Below, piece after piece: positions 58,473 through 64,000 of a stretch of 64,000 nucleotides of DNA. The stretch lies in the NCBI RefSeq assembly GCF_014652475.1, contig NZ_BMYW01000003.1, forward strand, positions 306,039 through 370,038, in the 5' to 3' direction. Numbering within the stretch: the first letter of the stretch is position 1; each line of letters starts with the position of its first letter. Below the pieces are notes generated by a model. That model searched no databases and was not told where the DNA came from. It saw only the letters and a list, made by a program, of their open reading frames with translations. The DNA comes from Vogesella alkaliphila (lineage in GTDB: Bacteria > Pseudomonadota > Gammaproteobacteria > Burkholderiales > Chromobacteriaceae). The translations under genes were made by a program, and so were the position numbers.

Positions 58473-59372
58473 ATGACGAAACCATTCCCCTCGCCGCGGC
58501 TGGCCTATCTGCTGCTGGCGCTGACCGCGCTGTTCTGGTCCGGCAACTTCGTGCTGGCGCGCGCGATGCACGCCAGCGTGGCGCCGATGACGCTCTCCTT
58601 TGCGCGCTGGAGCATCGCGCTGTGCCTGCTGCTGCCGTTCGGCGCTGCGCCGGCGTGGCGCCAGCGTGCGCTGTGGCTGCCGCACTGGCGCCGCTTGCTG
58701 CTTCTGGGACTGCTGGGCGTGACCGGTTTCAATTCGCTGGTGTACTGGGGCCTGCAGTACACCGCCGCCACCAACGGCGTGCTGCTCAATTCCTTCATCC
58801 CCATCCTGATCGTGCTCTTCGGCGCGCTGTTCTTCGGCGTGGCCATCGCCCGTCGCCAGGCGCTGGCGGTGGCGATCTCCTTTGCCGGCGTGCTGCTGGT
58901 GGTGGCGCACGGCGACTGGCAAAGGTTGGCCGCACTCGACATCAACCGCGGCGACGCGGTGGTGTTCCTGGCGATGGTGGCGTGGGCGCTGTACACGCTG
59001 CTGCTGCGCGGCCTGCCGCCGGCGCTGGACCGCATCGGCCTCTTGACGCTGCAGGTGGCGATCGGCCTCGCCGGCATCGCGCCGCTGTTCGCCTGGGAGC
59101 TGGCCGGCGGCCGCCACACGCCGCTGAACGCCGCCACGCTGGCCACCTTCGCCTACGTCGGCACCCTGCCGTCGGTGGCGGCCTACTATTTCTACAATCT
59201 CGGGGTGACGCGCGTCGGCGCGGCGCGGGCCGGCATGTTCATCCACCTGATGCCGATGTTCGGTGCGCTGCTGTCCATGCTGTTCCTCGGCGAGGCGCTG
59301 CAGCTGTACCACCTGGCCGGCATCACGCTGATCCTGGCCGGCGTCACGCTGGCGACGCGTAGTCACACCTGA
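58473..59372 (+). CDS. EamA/DMT-family transporter
   Basis: The 299-residue protein has ten membrane helices in two EamA repeats; the first begins LLLALTALFWSGNFVLARAM and the second DAVVFLAMVAWALYTLLLRGL. Members export amino acids, nucleobases or other metabolites. A variant repeat word (TTGCGGCCAACG) lies just upstream at 58444, and a consensus copy at 58922-58934 is read as Gln-Arg-Leu-Ala-Ala. It precedes the CMD gene by 22 bases and may share its transcript. Confidence 0.88.
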   Translation: MTKPFPSPRLAYLLLALTALFWSGNFVLARAMHASVAPMTLSFARWSIALCLLLPFGAAPAWRQRALWLPHWRRLLLLGLLGVTGFNSLVYWGLQYTAATNGVLLNSFIPILIVLFGALFFGVAIARRQALAVAISFAGVLLVVAHGDWQRLAALDINRGDAVVFLAMVAWALYTLLLRGLPPALDRIGLLTLQVAIGLAGIAPLFAWELAGGRHTPLNAATLATFAYVGTLPSVAAYYFYNLGVTRVGAARAGMFIHLMPMFGALLSMLFLGEALQLYHLAGITLILAGVTLATRSHT

Positions 59373-59394
59373 AACCCCACGCAAGGAGAGCAGC

Positions 59395-59799
59395 ATGAGC
59401 GAACAGGACAAACAGGCCGGGCTGGCACGGCGCACGCAGGTGATGGGCGAGGCCTTCGCCAGCCGCGCGATGAGCGGTCTCGACGGCTTCAACCGCCCGC
59501 TGCAGGACTGGCTCAACGAGCACGCCTGGGGCAGCACCTGGCAGCGCGACGGGCTGGAGCTGAAAACGCGCAGCCTCTTGACCTGCGCGATGCTGGCGGC
59601 GCTGGGACGCAGCCAGGAGCTGAAAGGCCACATCCGCGGCGCGATCAACAACGGCGCCAGTCTGGTGGAACTCCGCGAAACCCTGCTGCACTGCGCGGTG
59701 TACGCCGGTGCGCCGGCGGCGGTGGAGGCCTTCCGCGCCGCGCGCGAGGTGCTGGACGAGCTGGGACTGTCGCTGCCGGAACACGAGCAGGACAGTTGA
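59395..59799 (+). CDS. Carboxymuconolactone decarboxylase family protein
   Basis: The 134-residue protein belongs to the CMD/AhpD-like superfamily. It has TRSLLTCAMLAALGRSQELKGHIRGAINNGAS and ETLLHCAVYAGAPAAVEAFRAAREVL, matching PcaC-type gamma-carboxymuconolactone decarboxylases in layout. A CxxC motif of AhpD is absent, so peroxidase activity is unlikely. No protocatechuate-pathway genes are present. AAGGAG precedes the ATG. Confidence 0.85.
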   Translation: MSEQDKQAGLARRTQVMGEAFASRAMSGLDGFNRPLQDWLNEHAWGSTWQRDGLELKTRSLLTCAMLAALGRSQELKGHIRGAINNGASLVELRETLLHCAVYAGAPAAVEAFRAAREVLDELGLSLPEHEQDS

Positions 59800-59818
59800 C
59801 GCGTAAAACAGGCGCGGC

Positions 59819-59833
59819 TTGCGGCCAACCTTG
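59819..59833. repeat. Dispersed word between the CMD gene and tpx
   Basis: TTGCGGCCAACCTTG, exact consensus, 20 bases past the CMD stop. Confidence 0.88.
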
Positions 59834-59913
59834 TTGCCAGCAGGGTTGAATTCTGCGGCACATGCCCCACACTCAGCTGATCACCCACCCTTCTTTTGAA
59901 AAGGAAGCATCCG

Positions 59914-60411
59914 ATGGCAACCGTTACCCTGCGTGGCAATGCTGTAGACGTGGCCGGCGCCCTGCCGGTCAAAGGCGACAAGGCTCCGGCGTTCAGCCTG
60001 ACCAATGGCGATCTGGCCGATGTCGGCCTGGCCGCCTTCGCCGGCAAGAAGAAGATCCTCAACATCTTCCCGTCCATCGACACCCCGACCTGCGCCACCT
60101 CGGTGCGCAAGTTCAACGAGAAGGCCGCCGGCCGCGACGGCGTGGCGGTGCTGTGCATCTCCGCCGACCTGCCGTTCGCGCAGAAGCGCTTCTGCGGCGC
60201 CGAAGGCATCGAAGGCGTTGCCAACCTGTCCACCTTCCGCCACGCCGAGTTTGCCGAAGCCTACGGCGTGAAGCTGGCCTCCGGCCCGCTGGCCGGCCTC
60301 ACCGCGCGCGCGGTGGTGGTGCTGGACGAGAACGACACCGTGCTGCACAGCGAGCTGGTGGCCGAGATCGGCAGCGAGCCGGACTACGACGCGGCACTGG
60401 CGGTGCTGTAA
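59914..60411 (+). CDS. tpx: Thiol peroxidase Tpx
   Basis: Tpx is an atypical 2-Cys peroxiredoxin that reduces alkyl hydroperoxides using thioredoxin. The 165-residue protein has the peroxidatic Cys60 in [11 protein letters not shown] and the resolving Cys94 in QKRFCGAEG. The ATG at 59914 ([11 protein letters not shown]) follows AAAAGGAAG; an in-frame ATG at 59896 lies before that ribosome site. It is a single gene ended by a strong terminator. Confidence 0.97.
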   Translation: MATVTLRGNAVDVAGALPVKGDKAPAFSLTNGDLADVGLAAFAGKKKILNIFPSIDTPTCATSVRKFNEKAAGRDGVAVLCISADLPFAQKRFCGAEGIEGVANLSTFRHAEFAEAYGVKLASGPLAGLTARAVVVLDENDTVLHSELVAEIGSEPDYDAALAVL

Positions 60412-60440
60412 GACACCTGTTGCCAACGTTGGCCATGGCA

Positions 60441-60470
60441 GCAAAAGGCTCCCTGCGGGGAGCCTTTTGC
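60441..60470 (+). terminator. Terminator after tpx
   Basis: GCAAAAGGCTCCC (60441-60453) pairs perfectly with 60458-60470 around a 4-base loop; T-rich arm ends the stem. Confidence 0.88.
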
Positions 60471-60987
60471 TATGGGGGCCACCGTCAAGCACGGCGGCTC
60501 CCGCTCGGCAAGACGGCCGCGCCGCACGGGCAAAACTGGCCGGCGGTTTCCTTCCGTGACGCTGATCGCGGGAAGTGCTCGATGCACCTGGCGTCGCCGC
60601 TTGGCAACCACTGCTTTTCCGCCGCGGTCCACCGGGGATCGATAAAGAACCCCCTGTTCTTCCGGTTGCGGGATACCGGTCATTTAGTGGAGAGGTGGCT
60701 TTTTATGGATTTTGGTTTATTGTTTTCGTGCTTTTTTATAGGAAATGCATGGCAATGCCTATTTGATAAATTTTCATAAAACTTTGCTCAATATTATTTA
60801 AAAGACATAATTTTTTTTGCAATGACAATGAGGTGCTAGTATGCAAAAAAGCTTTAAATGAACGTGTAATGTTGCCCCGGGTGGTGTTTGGATCGGCACC
60901 GGGTGTTGCACGGTCTACAGGCGCGTTGGCCGCTGCGATTGCTTTTCTGCGCGAGTGGCAGTGCTCATCCAAGTAAGGAGTTGCCGC
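60471..60987. other. AT-richer spacer before the giant surface protein
   Basis: No gene is supported in these 517 bases. The middle (about 60690-60870) is clearly AT-rich compared with the rest of the window and includes a run of eight T residues. It probably contains the promoter of the adhesin-like gene, but no convincing -35/-10 pair could be fixed. AAGGAG lies at 60975-60980. Confidence 0.6.
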
Positions 60988-63900
60988 ATGCCCCAGCTTG
61001 ACCGCTGCAAAACAGCAACCGTGTCACCACTGATGTCTTCTCTGTTGGCACTTGAACCGCGTGTGATGTTTGACGCGGCGGTAGTGAGCAGCCTGGCAGA
61101 AACCCAGCTGGCAGAAGCGCCGCCCCCGATACCTGACCATAGTGCAGATGGTACTGGGCATTTGCCGGACAGCTTGTCGCCGGGTGCCGACGCCGAGCCG
61201 GCGGCACCACCGGTGCAGGTGGTATTTGTGGCGGCGGAGTTGTCCGCCCTGTCCCCGGCACTGACAGCCTACCCAGCTGGTAGCGAGGTAGTGCAGCTCG
61301 CGGCGGGCAGCAATGCTCTGCAGCAGATGGCGGATTATCTGGCGGGGCGCAGTGGCATCACGGCCATCCATCTTCTGTCGCATGGTGTCGCAGGAACGCT
61401 ACAGCTGGGGGAGTTGGTGCTGGATGCGGCCAACCTGGATCGTTACAGCAGCCAGCTGACGGCGATCGGCCAGAGCCTGGCGAGCGATGGTGACATCTTG
61501 CTGTATGGTTGCAGCATTGCTGCTGGTGCCGAGGGACAGGCACTGATCGGCAAGCTGGCCAGTCTGAGCCAAGCCGATGTGGCAGCGTCCACCGACGCCA
61601 CCGGCGCGGCACGCTTAGGAGGCGACTGGGTGCTGGAGCGCAGCAGTGGCCAGATCGATGTGGACGCCCTGAGTTTCGGCTTTGACGCGTTGCTAGCGCG
61701 GCCTGTGACCGGCACCACCGATTTCACTCCATTGGATGGCTACAGCTATAACCCCTCAGGCAGCGTGGTGAACGCCGGCAATGTCCAAGGCTGGGACTTC
61801 ACACTGCAACTGGGCGCCACCAATAACGGTGGTCAGTTGATCCTTATCGAGAAGCCCGGCTCGGTGACCACGGAAACGGTGGACGGCTACAGCGACGGCA
61901 ATATCCCGATCTCCTATTTCAGCGTCAAGTCCAACGACAGCAGCCGCTTCACTTTGAATTCCATCGGCGTGGTGCTGAACGGCTACAATTCGGGCATCAC
62001 CGGCGGCAATCTGCAACTGGTCGGCTATATCAACGGCACCGCGGTGAGCGGCGCGACGCTGACGCTGAATGTGGGTGATGCGCTGCAAGGCAGCGGCACG
62101 CTGGTGACTTTCAATGTGTCCGGTAACAGTGCCTTCCAGGGCATCGACTCCTTCCGGGTGCTGGCGACTAGCGGCAATAATGTAACTGGCATGATAGGTA
62201 TCGGCGCCATCAATGCCATCAATTTCGGCTTCGCGCCCACCCTGACCGCCAGCGGTGGCTCCAGCGCCTACAGCAGCGGCACCGGCACCGCGGTGGTGGT
62301 GGATAGCGGCATCACGCTGTCCGATTTAGACAGCAGCACTCAGGCCAGCGCCACGGTGTCCATCACCGGCAACTTCCACAGTGGCGAGGACGTGCTGGCC
62401 TTCACCAACAATGGCAGCACCATGGGCAACATCACGGCCAGCTACAACAGCGGCACCGGGGTGCTGACGCTGACTTCCAGCGGCGCGACGGCCACCCTGG
62501 CGCAATGGCAGGCGGCCTTGCGCGCGGTGACCTATTCCGACAGTTCGCTGTTGCCCAACACCAGTTCTCGCACTATCAGCTTCGCTATCAATGACGGCGC
62601 GATCAACAGCAGCGCGGTGACCAAGACGGTGACGGTGGCGGCGGATTCCGTGCCGGTGCTCGGCAACCTGAACGGAGACAACCCCACCTTCACCGAGAAA
62701 GGCGGCGCGGTGAAACTGGACGTGGGCACCGTGGTCACGGTAACGGACAGCGATACTCCCAACTTCAACAGCGGCAACCTGACCGTGCACATTTCCGCCA
62801 ACGGCCAGAGCGGCCAGGATGTGCTGGGCGTCGACACCAGCGGCACGGTGTCCTTGTCCAGCGGCACCAGCGTCGGCAGCGTGGTGACGGTGGGCGGGGT
62901 GAGCATAGGCGTGATCGCCAGCAACGGTGACGGCGTCGGCGGCCACGATCTGATCGTGACCTTCAACAGCAACGCCACCCCGTCGCGGGTGGCCACGTTG
63001 CTGGCGGCACTGACTTACAACAACACCAGCAATGATCCCGACACTGCCACCCGCACCATCAACGTCAGCGTCAACGACGGTCGCGGCGGCACCGGTTCCG
63101 GCAATGTGACGGTGGCGGTGGCGGCGGTGAACGACGCGCCCACCGGTAGCGCCACGGCCTCCAACCCCACCTTCGCGATGGGCGGCGCAGCGGTCCAGGT
63201 GTTCAGCGGAGCCAATATCGGCACGCTGGAGAGCAGTCAGAGCGTGATTCTGCTGATGCTGACCGTGTCTGGCCTGCAAGACGGCAGCAATGAAATTCTG
63301 TCCATAGACGGCAGCAATGTGGCACTGACCAACGGCAACTCGGTCACCACCAGCGGCAACGGCCTGAGCGTTACCGTTGCACTCTCCGGCGGCACTGCCA
63401 CAGTGTCCATCAGCAGCAGTGGCATCTCTGGCAGCACCGCGGACAGCGTGATCAACGGCATCACCTATCAAGACAGTAGCGGCAGCCCCACCGCCGGCAA
63501 CCGGGTGGTGGCGCTGACTGGTGTGCAGGACAACGGCGGCACCAGCAATGGCGGGGTGGACACGACCAGCTTGGCATTGACCTCCACCGTCATCGTCGCA
63601 GTGGTGCCGGTGGTGACTACCAGTGGCGGCAGCGCGGCCTTTACCGCCGGTGACAACACCACGTCTATCCCGGTGGCGATAGACAACGGTCTCTCCGTTA
63701 CCGACAGCGCCAGCCCCACGCTGGTCAGTGCCACCGTGTCCATCACCGGCAACTTCCACAGCGGCGAAGACGTGCTGGCATTCAGCAACACCAACAGCAG
63801 CACCTACGGCAACATCGCCGCCAGCTACCACGCCGGCACCGGGGTGTTGACGCTGACGTCCAGCGGCGGCACCGCCACGTTGGCGCAGTGGCAGGCGGCG

Positions 63901-64000
63901 TTGCGAGCGGTGACCTACACCGACACGGCGATCACCCCCAATACCGCCACCCGCACCGTCAGCTTCCAGGTCAACGACGGCAGCGCCAGCAGCAGCGTGG
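60988..64000 (+). CDS. Giant DUF4347 adhesin-like protein, 3' partial
   Basis: An open frame runs from the ATG at 60988 past the window end (at least 1004 residues). The N-terminus holds LALEPRVMFDAA, the LEPRxxFD mark of very large secreted proteins, followed by a DUF4347 domain (about 76-218) with AIHLLSHGVAGTLQLGEL, LLYGCSIAAGAEG and GGDWVLERSSG. From about residue 240 the protein is made of Gly/Ser/Thr/Asn-rich Ig- or cadherin-like modules of roughly 100-140 residues with FAINDG or VNDG ends. There is no Sec signal peptide, which fits type I secretion. Such proteins act in biofilm or surface attachment. No stop codon occurs to 64000. Confidence 0.85.
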   Translation, partial: MPQLDRCKTATVSPLMSSLLALEPRVMFDAAVVSSLAETQLAEAPPPIPDHSADGTGHLPDSLSPGADAEPAAPPVQVVFVAAELSALSPALTAYPAGSEVVQLAAGSNALQQMADYLAGRSGITAIHLLSHGVAGTLQLGELVLDAANLDRYSSQLTAIGQSLASDGDILLYGCSIAAGAEGQALIGKLASLSQADVAASTDATGAARLGGDWVLERSSGQIDVDALSFGFDALLARPVTGTTDFTPLDGYSYNPSGSVVNAGNVQGWDFTLQLGATNNGGQLILIEKPGSVTTETVDGYSDGNIPISYFSVKSNDSSRFTLNSIGVVLNGYNSGITGGNLQLVGYINGTAVSGATLTLNVGDALQGSGTLVTFNVSGNSAFQGIDSFRVLATSGNNVTGMIGIGAINAINFGFAPTLTASGGSSAYSSGTGTAVVVDSGITLSDLDSSTQASATVSITGNFHSGEDVLAFTNNGSTMGNITASYNSGTGVLTLTSSGATATLAQWQAALRAVTYSDSSLLPNTSSRTISFAINDGAINSSAVTKTVTVAADSVPVLGNLNGDNPTFTEKGGAVKLDVGTVVTVTDSDTPNFNSGNLTVHISANGQSGQDVLGVDTSGTVSLSSGTSVGSVVTVGGVSIGVIASNGDGVGGHDLIVTFNSNATPSRVATLLAALTYNNTSNDPDTATRTINVSVNDGRGGTGSGNVTVAVAAVNDAPTGSATASNPTFAMGGAAVQVFSGANIGTLESSQSVILLMLTVSGLQDGSNEILSIDGSNVALTNGNSVTTSGNGLSVTVALSGGTATVSISSSGISGSTADSVINGITYQDSSGSPTAGNRVVALTGVQDNGGTSNGGVDTTSLALTSTVIVAVVPVVTTSGGSAAFTAGDNTTSIPVAIDNGLSVTDSASPTLVSATVSITGNFHSGEDVLAFSNTNSSTYGNIAASYHAGTGVLTLTSSGGTATLAQWQAALRAVTYTDTAITPNTATRTVSFQVNDGSASSSV
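62350..62560 (+). repeat. Adhesin module repeat, copy 1
   Basis: This segment, encoding ATVSITGNFHSGEDVLAF and onward to RAVTY, is closely repeated at 63730-63945 with only scattered base changes and a small insertion. Confidence 0.85.
63730..63945 (+). repeat. Adhesin module repeat, copy 2
   Basis: Second copy of the module at 62350. The shared nucleotide blocks are long enough for recombination between copies. Confidence 0.85.

Noticed and set aside
62326..63831. A 501-codon minus-strand frame in the adhesin region
   Set aside because: Shadow of the repetitive adhesin frame; the plus strand has DUF4347 and module motifs and a good ribosome site.

Overview
The window looks like a chromosomal stretch of a GC-rich betaproteobacterium of the order Neisseriales, probably near Chromobacteriaceae. 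The evidence is the gene content and order (def-fmt-htpX-rsmB-DUF4390-ntrY-ntrX; ispB divergent from rplU-rpmA-obgE), the ATP-grasp type glutamate-cysteine ligase paired with gshB, strong Cys/Arg/Leu codon bias towards GC-ending codons, and protein sequences typical of that group. The genus cannot be fixed from sequence alone. The left edge cuts purE and the right edge cuts a giant surface protein.

Layout. 1-3000: purine genes purE-purK-purC with a fosA-like fosfomycin resistance gene inserted between purK and purC. 3.1-6 kb: acetyltransferase, an SbtA-type bicarbonate transporter with its PII-like partner, and a lipase-like hydrolase. 6.1-11 kb (minus): dgkA-apbE-gshB-gshA, then a PfkB kinase. 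11-18 kb: thioredoxin-like protein, a PhnD-like sensor protein translationally coupled to a PAS-GGDEF-EAL enzyme, and fadH with an operator-bearing promoter. 18-24.3 kb: phnA, an exported carbonic-anhydrase-like protein, topA, smg, dprA and a LysM protein. 24.4-33 kb: def, fmt, htpX, rsmB, DUF4390, ntrY, ntrX, moeB. 33-37 kb: thiol-redox, thioesterase, tonB, dps, yggU, fxsA, cutA. 37-41 kb: three identical tRNA-Lys genes and two c-di-GMP-type proteins. 40.7-46 kb: terC, wrbA, yihY, DUF3025, a 41-residue membrane peptide, tRNA-Arg(CCT), ispB. 46-48 kb: rplU, rpmA, obgE. 48.6-53.4 kb: a three-gene MksFEB-like condensin. 53.5-60.4 kb: M48 protease, glycerate kinase, metallo-beta-lactamase fold protein, sodium:solute symporter, EamA exporter, CMD protein, tpx. 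60.5-64 kb: an AT-richer spacer and the 5' part of a giant DUF4347 adhesin-like protein.

The most striking feature is not a gene. A 13-15 bp word, TTGCGGCCAACCTTG (reverse CAAGGTTGGCCGCAA), occurs about 40 times by eye between 0.7 and 60.4 kb, in both orientations, inside genes and between them. Inside genes it is most often read as Arg-Leu-Ala-Ala using the rare codons AGG and TTG. Between genes it often appears as inverted pairs or as a fused palindrome just after stop codons, in one case followed by a T-run like an intrinsic terminator. The density, lack of strand bias and terminator use resemble the DNA uptake sequences of Neisseriaceae, but the word is different from any uptake sequence I know. 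dprA, a natural-transformation gene, lies in the window and carries one copy.

Other points of interest are an NtrX whose ATPase motifs are lost, an HD-GYP-like protein lacking its HD pair, a perfect palindromic operator exactly filling the fadH promoter spacer, and a condensin operon preceded by a 550 bp structured spacer rich in the repeat.
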